Positions 1 to 7,953 of a DNA stretch of 64,000 bases are shown here, piece by piece. The notes under the pieces were generated by a model that was not told where the DNA came from, did not search any database, and saw nothing but the letters and a program-made list of their open reading frames with translations. The DNA lies in NCBI RefSeq assembly GCF_002209535.1, contig NZ_NJIG01000017.1:1-64000 (forward strand), written 5' to 3'. Position 1 is the first letter of the stretch; each line of letters begins with the position of its first letter. The DNA comes from Achromobacter marplatensis (GTDB lineage Bacteria > Pseudomonadota > Gammaproteobacteria > Burkholderiales > Burkholderiaceae_B). Position numbers and translations under genes: made by a program.

Positions 1-91
1 TCGTTCGAGACCAGGACGTTGATAGGTCGGGTGTGGAAGCGCAGTAATGCGTTAAGCTAACCGATACTAATTGCTCGTGAGGCTTGATCCT
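1..91 (+). rRNA. rrl: 23S ribosomal RNA, 3' end (partial)
   Basis: The first ~90 bases match the conserved 3' end of bacterial 23S rRNA, including the stretch around GCGTTAAGCTAACCGATAC and the terminal GTGAGGCTTGATCC. Only the 3' end is in the window; the gene enters from the left edge. The 3' boundary is estimated by analogy with the E. coli end. About 200 bases of spacer without a recognisable tRNA separate it from the 5S gene. Confidence 0.93.
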
Positions 92-288
92 ATAACACTG
101 ATGGTTATGACCTGGTGATATAGCGTTCCAAGTGTCGTTCAATACAAAATCTGGCTGCACCGTCAGCAGCCAGCCAACACCAATTACACCCCCCTGTGCG
201 TGATCATCGAGCTAGTCTCTGATCACCACACGTTGTGTTTCTTCCAAGATTGGAGCAGTTGCCTAACCGCAACCGCTCAACCAGTTAC

Positions 289-402
289 GCCTGACGACCA
301 TAGCAAGGTGGTACCACTCCTTCCCATCCCGAACAGGACAGTGAAACGCCTTCGCGCCGATGATAGTGGACGGACGTCTGTGAAAGTAGGTCATCGTCAG
401 GC
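289..402 (+). rRNA. rrf: 5S ribosomal RNA
   Basis: A 114-base segment begins with GCCTGACGACCATAGC and ends with TCATCGTCAGGC; these ends pair to form helix I of 5S rRNA. Internal conserved blocks (CCCATCCCGAAC, GTGAAACGCC, GCGCCGATGATAGT) are in the expected order. It lies downstream of the 23S end in the same transcription unit and is followed by an intrinsic terminator. Termini are accurate to a few bases. Confidence 0.95.
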
Positions 403-413
403 TTTTATTCCGC

Positions 414-447
414 AAAACCCCACAGGTAATCCTGTGGGGTTTTGTCT
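414..447 (+). terminator. rRNA operon intrinsic terminator
   Basis: Perfect inverted repeat AAAACCCCACAGG / CCTGTGGGGTTTT with a TAAT loop (414-443), followed by a T-rich tail, placed 11 bases after the 5S gene. It is the likely terminator of the rRNA operon; the A-tract on the other side would let it act from the minus strand too. Confidence 0.9.
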
Positions 448-498
448 TTGGGAAAACGGATTGGCAATACGGCTTAGCAAAACGGATGAGCCATAAAG

Positions 499-533
499 AA
501 ACCCCCTCGCGGCTGGCGCCGCGAGGGGGTTTT
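499..533. terminator. Strong bidirectional hairpin terminator
   Basis: A 12-bp GC-rich stem (502-513 CCCCCTCGCGGC with 518-529 GCCGCGAGGGGG) has a TGGC loop and is flanked by AAA on the left and TTTT on the right. It sits between the rRNA operon and the 3' end of the convergent minus-strand gene at 559, so it can stop transcription from both sides. Confidence 0.9.
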
Positions 534-558
534 GCGTTGGCGCTAAGAAATCAGGGCA

Positions 559-1299
559 TCAGGGCAATTGGCGGCGCAAGGCAGCGAAGAAGAGTTCCGA
601 CTGCAGGCGTTCGCTTTGAATCTGCGCGGCGACTTTGCTGGCGATGGCGGTATCGACCGGCTTGAGCTGCCGTCCGGTGGATTGCGCCAGGACCTGAGCG
701 CTACAGGCGCGTTCGAGGAAGAACAGATCGTCGTAGGCGTAGTCCAGCCGTTCGCCGCACACGACAACACCGTGATTGCCCAGAAACACGATATCCGCGC
801 CCTGCATGGCGTGGGCGATGCGTTCGCCTTCGCTGACGTCCAAGGCCAGGCCGTTGTAGTTTTCGTCGATGGCCAGGCGTCCGTGGAAGCGCATGGCGTT
901 TTGCGACAAGGTCGTGTCCAGTCCGCGATCAGAGGTCAGCGTCAGCGCCGTGGCGTACGGCATGTGCGTATGCAGCACACAGGCCTTGCCGGCGATACGG
1001 TGAATGGCGGCGTGGATGAACATGGCGGTGGGCTCGACTTCGTGGCGTCCGGCCAGCTTGTTCCCGTGGGCGTCGATCAGCACGATATCGTCAGCTTGCA
1101 CTTCATTCCACATCAGGCCGCGTGGGTTGAGCAGGAAGTGGTCCGGATCGCCGGGCAGTGCCACGCTGAAATGATTGCAGACGCCTTCGCCCAGGCCGTG
1201 GGCGGCAGCGGCCCGCAGCGCCAGCGCCAGATCTGCGCGCAGTGTAGCAACGGGTTCTGCGTGAAAAAGAGCGTCGGCGAAACGGGGTTCTTGATTCAT
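559..1299 (-). CDS. Class II aldolase/adducin-family protein
   Basis: A 246-residue protein of the class II aldolase/adducin fold, a zinc-dependent family that acts on small sugar phosphates or hydroxy acids. The zinc-ligand histidines are visible as H110-x-H112 and N175-H176. Residues 88-96 (VEPTAMFIH) align with the usual PSSExxxH segment, where the catalytic Glu is replaced by Met93; so it may be a decarboxylase or non-aldolase member rather than a true aldolase. I chose ATG 1299 because a GAAGG motif lies just upstream and the family begins there; the frame stays open further upstream only through the repeat at 1306-1353. It lies downstream of the HAD gene on the same strand, suggesting an operon. 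Substrate unknown. Confidence 0.85.
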   Translation of the reverse strand: MNQEPRFADALFHAEPVATLRADLALALRAAAAHGLGEGVCNHFSVALPGDPDHFLLNPRGLMWNEVQADDIVLIDAHGNKLAGRHEVEPTAMFIHAAIHRIAGKACVLHTHMPYATALTLTSDRGLDTTLSQNAMRFHGRLAIDENYNGLALDVSEGERIAHAMQGADIVFLGNHGVVVCGERLDYAYDDLFFLERACSAQVLAQSTGRQLKPVDTAIASKVAAQIQSERLQSELFFAALRRQLP

Positions 1300-1305
1300 G
1301 ACTAC

Positions 1306-1353
1306 CTTCAAGGAGTTGGAGGGGAGTGGCTTCAAGGAGTTGGAGGGGAGTGG
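1306..1353. repeat. Two tandem 24-bp direct repeats before the aldolase-family gene
   Basis: Copies at 1306-1329 and 1330-1353 are identical (each starts CTTCAAGGAGTTGG). They fill the space between the HAD gene (ends 1367) and the aldolase-family start (1299). The copy next to the ATG supplies the GAAGG ribosome-binding motif on the minus strand. Identity of the copies suggests a recent duplication. Confidence 0.9.
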
Positions 1354-1366
1354 CGCGCGTCCGTCG

Positions 1367-2080
1367 TCAGAGCCAGCCGGCGGCGCGGAACAGCTCGGGC
1401 ACGCGGTCCAAAGTCGGTACGGTAGCGTCCGGGCGGTAGTCCGGCAAGAGCTTGCGGCCTGTACCGCGGTCGATCCATACACAGCGAAAGCCGATCTCTC
1501 GGGCGGCGGCATGGTCCAGATGGGGGCTGGCGCAGATATGAACCACCTCGTCTGGCGTCACGCCTAGGCTGTTGTAGGCATGGGCGAAGATCTTGCGGGA
1601 GGGCTTGTAGGCCCCTGCCTGTTCGGCCGTGATGACGCGATCGATATGGCCACCCAACTGGGCCACATTGCCGGCGATGATCTGGTCATCGGTATTGGAG
1701 ATGATGCACAGACGGAAGCCGGCCTGCTTCAAGGCGGCCAGCGTATCCACGACTTCAGGGAAGGGCGGCATGGCGGAGATGCTGCCGGTGAGCATCGCGG
1801 CGTCTTCTGGACGATAGGTAAGGCCGAAGTCCTGCATCGTGAGGCGGAGCGATTCCCGCGTGATGTCTGCAAAGCTGCGGTGCGGCGGGGTACGTTCCAA
1901 TCGGTGTTCGTGTTCGTCGTACCCATGCAGGAATTGCGCCGGCGTGGGCGCGTCTTGCGCATCAGTGCTGGTCGCCAGAATGCGGGACACCGCCGCTTGC
2001 AAGCCTTCGTCCCATTGAATCAGCGTGCCGTAGCAGTCGAAGGTGAGCCATTTGGGACGGGGAAGATGATCCAGCGGCAT
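1367..2080 (-). CDS. HAD-family hydrolase, haloacid dehalogenase type II-like
   Basis: A 237-residue HAD-superfamily enzyme. The nucleophile motif FDCYGTL places Asp15 first and Tyr17 at the second Asp position of phosphatases, a pattern of L-2-haloacid dehalogenase-type members. Motif II (SNTD) lies near residue 126, the motif III lysine is in AYKPSRKIF, and the acidic end motif is ASPHLDHAA. The ATG at 2080 has a good GAGGAAAT ribosome-binding site. It is probably co-transcribed with the aldolase-family gene and divergent from the LysR gene at 2231, its likely regulator. Dehalogenation is inferred only; a phosphatase or other C-X hydrolase role is possible. Confidence 0.85.
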   Translation of the reverse strand: MPLDHLPRPKWLTFDCYGTLIQWDEGLQAAVSRILATSTDAQDAPTPAQFLHGYDEHEHRLERTPPHRSFADITRESLRLTMQDFGLTYRPEDAAMLTGSISAMPPFPEVVDTLAALKQAGFRLCIISNTDDQIIAGNVAQLGGHIDRVITAEQAGAYKPSRKIFAHAYNSLGVTPDEVVHICASPHLDHAAAREIGFRCVWIDRGTGRKLLPDYRPDATVPTLDRVPELFRAAGWL

Positions 2081-2230
2081 ATCGATTTCCTCATGGATGA
2101 AGGGAAGGGTAGCGTCAGCTTAAAGTCCGGCTCACAAAGTCGTAAAATTAATAATTAGAATCTGATCAGTTGCTAAGTCGATATCGAGCCCCCTATCTAA
2201 CTGCTGCCTGTAGACGGATAACGAACCATC
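2081..2230. promoter_or_regulatory. Divergent promoter region, HAD operon / LysR
   Basis: A 150-bp intergenic region with a local AT-rich patch (AAAATTAATAATTAG, ~2143-2157) and the 8-bp palindrome CTGATCAG at 2162-2169. Both are typical locations for a LysR operator controlling the divergent pair. No promoter elements could be assigned firmly. Confidence 0.4.
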
Positions 2231-3106
2231 ATGTTGGACCTGGAACTCCTGAGAACCCTGGTGTGCGTCGCGGATGAAGGCAGCTTCACGCGGGCGGCCA
2301 GCCGCGTGCATCGCACGCAGTCCACGGTAAGCCAGCAGGTGCGCAAGCTGGAGCAGACCGTCGGCAAGACGCTTTTGCTGCGGGACCGCGCGGGCAGCGA
2401 CGTCGTGGCGACCGAGGACGGCGAGCTGATGCTGGTGTATGCACGCCGTTTGCTGGCCATGGCGGACGAGGCCGAGCATGTCGTGGCGGCGCCCCGCGCG
2501 GCGCGGGTGTTGCGGCTGGGAATTCCTGAAGACTTCGATGTGTCGCGGCTGACGGTGCTGCTGGCGGGCTTTGTCGCCAGGCATCCCGAGGCGCGCCTGG
2601 AGACGATCAGCGGCATGAGCACGGACCTGCGCGGCAAACTCGCTGCAGGCGATCTGGATCTGGCGCTGATCAAGCGGGAGCCGGGCGACGGTGCCTGCCT
2701 TGCGGCCTGGCCGGAGCGGCTGGTATGGGTGGGCGACAGGCGTCACCTGGCGGGATCCGCCGCCGTGCCGCTGGTGCTGTTTCCCCATGGCTGCATCTAT
2801 CGCAAGCGCATGATCTACGCATTGGAAAGCGCGGGGCGCCCCTGGCACGTCGCATATCACAGCCATAGCTTGGCGGGCGTACAAGCTGCCGTAGCGGCCG
2901 GGTTGGGCGTGAGCCTGCTGCCTGCTTTTGCAAGGCTGGAGACGCATGCGCTGCTAGGTGCGCAAGAAGGGTTTGCGGCGGTGCCGCCGACCGAGCTGGC
3001 GATCGTGGGCAACTCGCGCGCGGCAAGCGGCATGGAGCAGCAGTTGGTGGCGGCGCTTAAGCAGGCTGTCGAGACGGATATCCAGAGTCTGGCTGCCAGC
3101 GTATAG
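2231..3106 (+). CDS. LysR-family transcriptional regulator
   Basis: A 291-residue LysR-type regulator. Residues 1-60 hold the winged helix-turn-helix (LLRTLVCVADEGSFTRAA, then STVSQQVRKLEQ), followed by an effector-binding domain typical in length. It is divergent from the HAD/aldolase-family genes, so it probably controls them in response to an unknown effector. The start is ATG 2231, which begins exactly at the family's usual N-terminus. Confidence 0.92.
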   Translation: MLDLELLRTLVCVADEGSFTRAASRVHRTQSTVSQQVRKLEQTVGKTLLLRDRAGSDVVATEDGELMLVYARRLLAMADEAEHVVAAPRAARVLRLGIPEDFDVSRLTVLLAGFVARHPEARLETISGMSTDLRGKLAAGDLDLALIKREPGDGACLAAWPERLVWVGDRRHLAGSAAVPLVLFPHGCIYRKRMIYALESAGRPWHVAYHSHSLAGVQAAVAAGLGVSLLPAFARLETHALLGAQEGFAAVPPTELAIVGNSRAASGMEQQLVAALKQAVETDIQSLAASV

Positions 3107-3176
3107 GGCTGATGGGATTCCGGCTGCGCGCCAGCCAGCGCCTGCTGGGCAATCGGCACGCAGCCGTCACTTCACG

Positions 3177-3578
3177 TCAATTCAGATCGCCGTCCACGTA
3201 ATACCACTGGTCGCCTTCCCTGACGAAGCGGCTGATTTCATGCATGCGGTGCGCGCGGCCGGCCTGGCGGCTGCGTGCGACGAATTCCACGGTGGCGTGG
3301 TCGGCGTCTTGATCGCGGGCTTGCTTGATGGTCAGTCCCAGCCACTTGAGGTCGGAGGGATTTGGCTCCAGCGACTCGGGGCGGGTGCTGGGATGCCAAC
3401 TGGCCAGCAGGTAGGGCAGCTTGTCCAACACAAACGCGCTGTAGCGCGAGCGCATCAGCGCTTCGGCCGTCGGGGCCTGCATGGCCAAGGGGCCTTCATG
3501 CCAGCGGCCGCAACAGCGGGAATAAGCCGCGCCGCCACACGGGCAGGGCTCGGCCAAGGGTGAGGATTTCTTCGTCAC
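3177..3578 (-). CDS. YchJ-family SEC-C motif protein
   Basis: A 133-residue YchJ/UPF0225-type protein. The N-terminal SEC-C zinc motif is seen as C12-x-C14 and C22-C23 in CPCGGAAYSRCC; a NTF2-like/YchJ middle region follows (ALMRSRYSAFV, YLLASWHP, VEFVARSR). Function is unknown for the family; the zinc motif suggests binding to protein or nucleic acid. It starts with GTG at 3578 and lies 17 bases behind the small acetyltransferase gene, so the two are probably co-transcribed. Confidence 0.9.
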   Translation of the reverse strand: MTKKSSPLAEPCPCGGAAYSRCCGRWHEGPLAMQAPTAEALMRSRYSAFVLDKLPYLLASWHPSTRPESLEPNPSDLKWLGLTIKQARDQDADHATVEFVARSRQAGRAHRMHEISRFVREGDQWYYVDGDLN

Positions 3579-3595
3579 GATAGGAGGTTGGGCGC

Positions 3596-3868
3596 TTAGG
3601 CGCGCAGGTCGTTGTATTCAGGGTGGCGGCGCATGTAGACCTCGGCGTAGGAGCACAAGGGGCGGACTTTCCAGCCGTTGGCCCGAGCTGTGTCCAGCGC
3701 AAACTTGGTGAGTTCCGCCGCGATGCCGCGGCCGCCCACCTGGCTGGGTACCCCAGTGTGGACGATGGCCATGACGTCCGCCTGGAGCTGATAGTCCAGC
3801 ACGCACAGGACGCCATCGACGGTGGCGGTGAACCGGGATTGTCCGGGGTCTTGGGTGACAACGGTCAT
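3596..3868 (-). CDS. Small GNAT-like N-acetyltransferase (YjdJ type)
   Basis: A 90-residue protein of the short Gcn5-related acetyltransferase type. The acetyl-CoA-binding segment is VPSQVGGRGIAAELTKFAL, and the ending WKVRPLCSYAEVYMRRHPEY is typical of this family. It is about half the length of normal GNAT enzymes, as usual for this subgroup. First gene of a likely two-gene operon with the YchJ-type gene. Substrate unknown. Confidence 0.87.
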   Translation of the reverse strand: MTVVTQDPGQSRFTATVDGVLCVLDYQLQADVMAIVHTGVPSQVGGRGIAAELTKFALDTARANGWKVRPLCSYAEVYMRRHPEYNDLRA

Positions 3869-3958
3869 TCGGAGATTCCTTGGTCTGGTCAGGATACGAA
3901 GCCCAACGCCCAGATTAACAGTTGCGGGCGTAGGAGCGGGGCAGGTGCAGGGGAGGAA

Positions 3959-4705
3959 CTAATCGTCGCGCCCGAGCGTGACGAAAATGCCGTCGGCTTC
4001 GTGTAATCGGGGGCCCGCCGGCAGGATCAAGATCGAGACGTCGTCGGGCAGCTTGGAGGCCAGCGCTTTCAGGCGTTCGCTGACGACGCCCTCCAGTGAA
4101 TCGCGGCTTGCCTCGTCAGGGATGGCAAGGCTTAGCGCGACCTTGTTCCAGGCTTCCCACGATTCCGGCGCTTGCCGGTACGTCAACGTTGTCCACGCCG
4201 ACGGGTTGATGGTGCTGCCATCCGCCAGCCGGGGAGGTGCATCGCTCGAGGCTTCGAGCTTCTCGCGCGTGGCGCCGGCATAGATCCACGAGGCTGGCGT
4301 GCGGATTCCCTTGCTGGCTTGGGCGGGAATATCCAGTTTGGCGGCCAACGCCTCCAATGCCTGATCCGTGGACAACCTGGCTTCTTGAAGCCGGACGGGA
4401 TCAATCGAGATCCAAAGCTGGAGGGGCTCTGGCAGATTGCTCCAGACCTGGGTGATGTACTGGCTGTCGCCAATGCCCGGGCCGATCGTTTCGGCAGCCA
4501 GGCGTTGCAGCTCGGGCTTGCTCAGCCGGGGGCTGGCGACCAGCAGATAGAGATCGGCGCTGGGGACGGCGCCCCATACCAGGGCGGGAGGCTGGACGGC
4601 GTCTGACGCACTGGCCTGCGTGGCACTTGCGGGCAGGCACACGCAGAAGGCCAGTGCGATAAGCAAACTGCGGCCTGTTGGCCGCAAGCGGTGAATCCGG
4701 GTCAC
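3959..4705 (-). CDS. Exported protein of unknown function
   Basis: A 248-residue protein I do not recognise. With the GTG start at 4705 the N-terminus is a signal peptide: basic RIHRLRPTGR, hydrophobic SLLIALAFCVCLP, then ASATQA-like cleavage sites. This start has AAGGG about ten bases upstream and lies just after the preceding gene; the frame upstream is antisense-type coding without another good start. The mature part is rich in Leu, Ala and Pro, with no cysteine motif or clear domain. It follows the carnitine dehydrogenase-like gene by 14 bases, so they may share a transcript. Confidence 0.7.
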   Translation of the reverse strand: MTRIHRLRPTGRSLLIALAFCVCLPASATQASASDAVQPPALVWGAVPSADLYLLVASPRLSKPELQRLAAETIGPGIGDSQYITQVWSNLPEPLQLWISIDPVRLQEARLSTDQALEALAAKLDIPAQASKGIRTPASWIYAGATREKLEASSDAPPRLADGSTINPSAWTTLTYRQAPESWEAWNKVALSLAIPDEASRDSLEGVVSERLKALASKLPDDVSILILPAGPRLHEADGIFVTLGRDD

Positions 4706-4719
4706 GAGAAAATAGGCCC

Positions 4720-5667
4720 TTAACGACGCAAGGTCTTGAGCAACGCCGTGAGCTGGGCGTCGCGGTTTTCCACGAGGTCTGCAATGCTGCGTTGGCCGGC
4801 TTCGGCGTTGACGCCTTCGATCAGGCGTCTTTGCAGTTCGGGCGTGACCTCGGGTGCGCCCAGGTCGTCCCACCAGGTTTGCACCGGACCCAGCAGGTGG
4901 TCCATGAAGTTGGCCAGGCCGCCTGCACCGCCGCCCAGGTTGAAAGTCATGTGCGGGCCGAAGAGCGCCCACCGCAGGCCCGGGCCTTGCGAGACGGCGG
5001 CGTCGATGTCCGCCACGCTGGCGACGTTTTCGGCGGCCAGGTGGATGGCTTCGCGCCACAGTGCCGCTTGCAGGCGGTTGGCGATGTGACCGGGCACTTC
5101 CTTGTTCAGGCGGATGGGATGCTTGCCCATCGCCTGGTAGAAGGCGATGCTGCGATCAATGGTCTTGGCTGAGGTCTGGTCTCCGCCCACCACTTCGACC
5201 AGCGGGATCAGGTGCGGCGGGTTGAACGGATGGCCGATGACGAAACGCCCGGCATGGCGGCAACGCGATTGCAGGCGGCTCATGATGAGGCCCGACGAAC
5301 TGGACGCCACGAGGACGTGCGGCGGCAAGATGGCGTCCATGCGCGCGAAGAGATCGATTTTGAAGTCTTCGCGTTCGGGGGCATTTTCTTGCACGAAGTC
5401 CACGCCGGCCAAGGCGGCCGTCAAGTCCGGCTCGAAGCGCAACGCATCGGGCGACGCGCCGTCGGCCACGCGGCCCAGCTCTTTCAATACGGGCCAGGCC
5501 GCTTGCACACGGGCACGGGTCAGGGCTTCGGCGTCAGAGGCCGGATCGCTGACGACAACTTCCAATCCGTGTGCCAGGAACAGCGCGGCCCAACTGGCGC
5601 CGATGGTGCCTGCGCCGACGATGGCGACGCGGCGGATGGACGGATTGGACGTGGCGGTGCTGGGCAT
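4720..5667 (-). CDS. 3-hydroxyacyl-CoA/L-carnitine dehydrogenase-family protein
   Basis: A 315-residue NAD-dependent dehydrogenase. The Rossmann motif GAGTIG is at 18-23; the substrate segment SSSSGLIMSRLQ and the signature IGHPFNPPHLIPLVEVV match L-carnitine 3-dehydrogenase and related short 3-hydroxyacyl-CoA dehydrogenases, whose length (~320) it shares. Carnitine dehydrogenase oxidises L-carnitine to 3-dehydrocarnitine; here the substrate is inferred, since no other carnitine genes are adjacent. ATG 5667 is preceded by a GGAG motif. It is transcribed ahead of the exported protein. Confidence 0.83.
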   Translation of the reverse strand: MPSTATSNPSIRRVAIVGAGTIGASWAALFLAHGLEVVVSDPASDAEALTRARVQAAWPVLKELGRVADGASPDALRFEPDLTAALAGVDFVQENAPEREDFKIDLFARMDAILPPHVLVASSSSGLIMSRLQSRCRHAGRFVIGHPFNPPHLIPLVEVVGGDQTSAKTIDRSIAFYQAMGKHPIRLNKEVPGHIANRLQAALWREAIHLAAENVASVADIDAAVSQGPGLRWALFGPHMTFNLGGGAGGLANFMDHLLGPVQTWWDDLGAPEVTPELQRRLIEGVNAEAGQRSIADLVENRDAQLTALLKTLRR

Positions 5668-5782
5668 GCGGCTCTCCGGTAGGTGGGGAATCGCCACATT
5701 GTGAAGCAAACGCTGGACCGTTGCCACGGCACCCATTGAACGGCAAGATGACGGATCTTCCTGCACACACGGAGCACGCCAC

Positions 5783-6415
5783 GTGGATGCCAGATATGCC
5801 GGCCAATCGGCCGTACCGTATTTTTGCCAATGGGAATCGGCCCACCTGGCGGACGCGATCATCCGGAAGGAGCTCGCGCTGGCCGAAGATCCGGCATGGC
5901 CGACATCCGGTGCCCGCGATGTCGAGGAATATGTCCGCTGGGCCAATCACGTCTGCGGCATGGCGTGCCTGAAGATGGTGTTGGCGGCGCGCAGCGGGCA
6001 GATCCACCCCACGCTGGAACTGGCCCGGCGCAGCCTGGCGTTCGGTGCCTATACGGACCGAGAGGGCGAGATCAAAGGGTTGATCTATGCACCGTTCGTG
6101 CGCTTCGTCACGGAGGAGTTCGGACTGGACGCCCAGGTGCACGTCGGGCTGGAGACCGCGGCGTTGCCCGCCGTGCTGGAAGGCGCCGACTACTTCATGG
6201 CTTCCGTGCATCCGGACATTCGACAGACCGACCGGCTTCCCCCCAGCAAAGGCGGCCATCTGGTGCTGGTGACGCGAGCGTCCCCGACCTCAGTCACGTT
6301 TCACAATCCGTCCGGCGAAGTGGGCCAGCAGGCGGATGTCGAGTTGCCGTTGGCTGCGTTCGACGCGTTCTTTGCCGGACGGGGCATCGCTATCCTGCCG
6401 GGCAGGCAGGAATGA
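5783..6415 (+). CDS. Peptidase C39-like papain-fold cysteine hydrolase
   Basis: A 210-residue protein resembling the peptidase_C39-like family. The expected catalytic Cys lies in VCGMACLKMVLA (Cys58, with Cys62 nearby), the His in KGGHLVLVTR (His159), and the third residue in VTFHNPSG (Asn175). It starts with GTG 5783, which has GGAG eight bases upstream. No signal peptide is visible, so it probably acts in the cytoplasm, and it has no ABC transporter or bacteriocin precursor beside it. Substrate unknown; it could be a deamidase or amide hydrolase rather than a protease. Confidence 0.75.
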   Translation: MDARYAGQSAVPYFCQWESAHLADAIIRKELALAEDPAWPTSGARDVEEYVRWANHVCGMACLKMVLAARSGQIHPTLELARRSLAFGAYTDREGEIKGLIYAPFVRFVTEEFGLDAQVHVGLETAALPAVLEGADYFMASVHPDIRQTDRLPPSKGGHLVLVTRASPTSVTFHNPSGEVGQQADVELPLAAFDAFFAGRGIAILPGRQE

Positions 6416-6419
6416 GCCC

Positions 6420-7817
6420 TCAGGCGTTGCGCGCGCGCCGCAGGTGCCGCCAGACCAAGGCCACGGCCACGGCATAGCTGGCGGCGATGACGACATAGGC
6501 CACCGGCAGGCTCGCGTGCCAGTCGGGCAGCAGATGCAGGATGGTGCCCATCAGCGCGACGCCAACGAGCGCGCCGGACTGGCGGTTGGCATTTAGCGCC
6601 GCCGCCGCGCTGTTGGCGTGATGCTTGCCCGAGACCTGCATGACGACGCTGGTCATCGCCGGCACGGCGATGCCAACGCCCAGGTTGCCAAGCGCGACCA
6701 TGAGGGCGAACGGCCAGTAGGCCATGTCCGGCGAGAAGGCATAGATGCCGGCGGCGCTCATGATGGTGGCAAGGGATACGCCGCCCAACAGTGACGCTGA
6801 TACGTTCCAGCGCGCCGAAACACGGCCCGAGATCATGTTGCCGATGGAGAACACGGCCAGCATGGGCACCAGCTGGATGCCGGTCTGCAGGGCGTCCGTG
6901 CCGCGCGCATGCTGCAGGAACAGGCTGAGCAGGAACAACTGGCCGTAGGACGCCAGGTTGATCAGAAAGCCTACACCGTTGGCTGCCGCGAATTGCGTCG
7001 TCTTGAACAGCGCACGCGGCAGGATGGGTTCGGCGTGGCGGCGTTCGCGGCGCACCAGCAGCACGACGGCCACGGCGCACAGTGCCGCGACGCCTGCGAT
7101 GCGGCTAGAGGTCCAGCCATAGGCATTGCCCTGGATCAGCACGAAGCATAGCGACGACAACGCGACGACGCCCAACAGGTGGCTCAGCGGATTGAGCGCC
7201 CGGGGGCGGCGCGGCGCGGCCTGGACGCGGCGGCGGGCCAGCCACAGTCCGACAATGCCCAGCGGCAGATTGATCAGGAAGATGCCGCGCCATCCGAATT
7301 GGTGGATCAGCACGCCACCCAGCAACGGGCCGGCGGCGCCCGCTACCGCCACGATGGCCGACCAGGCGGCCAGCATCCGGTTGCGTACCTGTTCGTCTTC
7401 ATACGCATGGGTCAGCAGGCTCAAGGAGCTGGGCATGAACAGCGCGGCGCCCACGCCCTGCAGCATGCGGGCCGCAATCAGCGAATCCGCGTTGGGCGCC
7501 AGGCCGCAAAGCAGTGACGCCAGCGTGAATACGCCCAAGCCGCTCAGGTAGATGGTCTTGGCGCCGTAGCGGTCCGCCAGCGCCCCGGCCACCAGCAGCA
7601 AGGCCGCGAAGGTGAGCGTATAGCCGTCCACGATCCACACCAGGTCGGTCAGCGGGACGGTGAATTGCAGCGCAATGCTGGGCAGCGCCACGTTGACCAC
7701 GGTGACGTCCAGCATGGCCATCACAAAGCCGATGGCCAGCGTGACGAGCGGTAGCCAGCCGGTAATGGGTTTGACGTCCACGGCGGGGACGGGGGCTTGA
7801 GGGCAGGCGGTAGTCAT
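6420..7817 (-). CDS. MFS transporter, DHA2 (14-TM) drug efflux type
   Basis: A 465-residue major facilitator of the EmrB/QacA type. The N-terminal FVMAMLDVTVVNVALPSIA is the motif D1 of 14-helix exporters, motif A appears as GALADRYGAKT, and motif C-like GPLLGGVL is in helix 5. It is predicted to use the proton gradient to export drugs or toxic metabolites across the inner membrane. The divergent LysR gene at 7954 is its likely regulator, with operator-like repeats in between. It converges with the C39-like gene, only 4 bases apart. Confidence 0.92.
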   Translation of the reverse strand: MTTACPQAPVPAVDVKPITGWLPLVTLAIGFVMAMLDVTVVNVALPSIALQFTVPLTDLVWIVDGYTLTFAALLLVAGALADRYGAKTIYLSGLGVFTLASLLCGLAPNADSLIAARMLQGVGAALFMPSSLSLLTHAYEDEQVRNRMLAAWSAIVAVAGAAGPLLGGVLIHQFGWRGIFLINLPLGIVGLWLARRRVQAAPRRPRALNPLSHLLGVVALSSLCFVLIQGNAYGWTSSRIAGVAALCAVAVVLLVRRERRHAEPILPRALFKTTQFAAANGVGFLINLASYGQLFLLSLFLQHARGTDALQTGIQLVPMLAVFSIGNMISGRVSARWNVSASLLGGVSLATIMSAAGIYAFSPDMAYWPFALMVALGNLGVGIAVPAMTSVVMQVSGKHHANSAAAALNANRQSGALVGVALMGTILHLLPDWHASLPVAYVVIAASYAVAVALVWRHLRRARNA

Positions 7818-7870
7818 GATGGCAGTAAGTGTTGCGGCATTCCGAGGGCTGAATCTTAGGAGGTTTCAGC

Positions 7871-7918
7871 GATGCAAAAAATCCGTATATGTGCTTTATA
7901 GTGATGCAAAAATGCATC
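7871..7918. promoter_or_regulatory. Candidate LysR operator between the DHA2 exporter and its regulator
   Basis: GATGCAAAAA occurs twice, at 7871 and 7903, 32 bp (three helical turns) apart on the same face. The second copy is part of a perfect dyad GATGCA-AAAA-TGCATC (7903-7918). It lies between the divergent starts at 7817 and 7954, where a LysR regulator would be expected to bind. Confidence 0.6.
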
Positions 7919-7953
7919 GACTCGGCCCTTGCGGTCCGGGTAAAAGGGACGCC

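Noticed and set aside
91-288. tRNA in the 23S-5S spacer
   Set aside because: No cloverleaf or T-loop sequence seen; tRNAs of this operon would normally lie between 16S and 23S, outside the window.
559-1512. Longer 317-residue version of the aldolase-family protein
   Set aside because: The extra N-terminus is translated from the tandem repeat and the end of the HAD gene; the ATG at 1299 with a GAAGG motif fits the family.
4720-5946. 408-residue version of the carnitine dehydrogenase-like protein
   Set aside because: The Rossmann fold begins near 5630; ATG 5667 with a GGAG motif fits, and the extension runs into the opposite gene's promoter.
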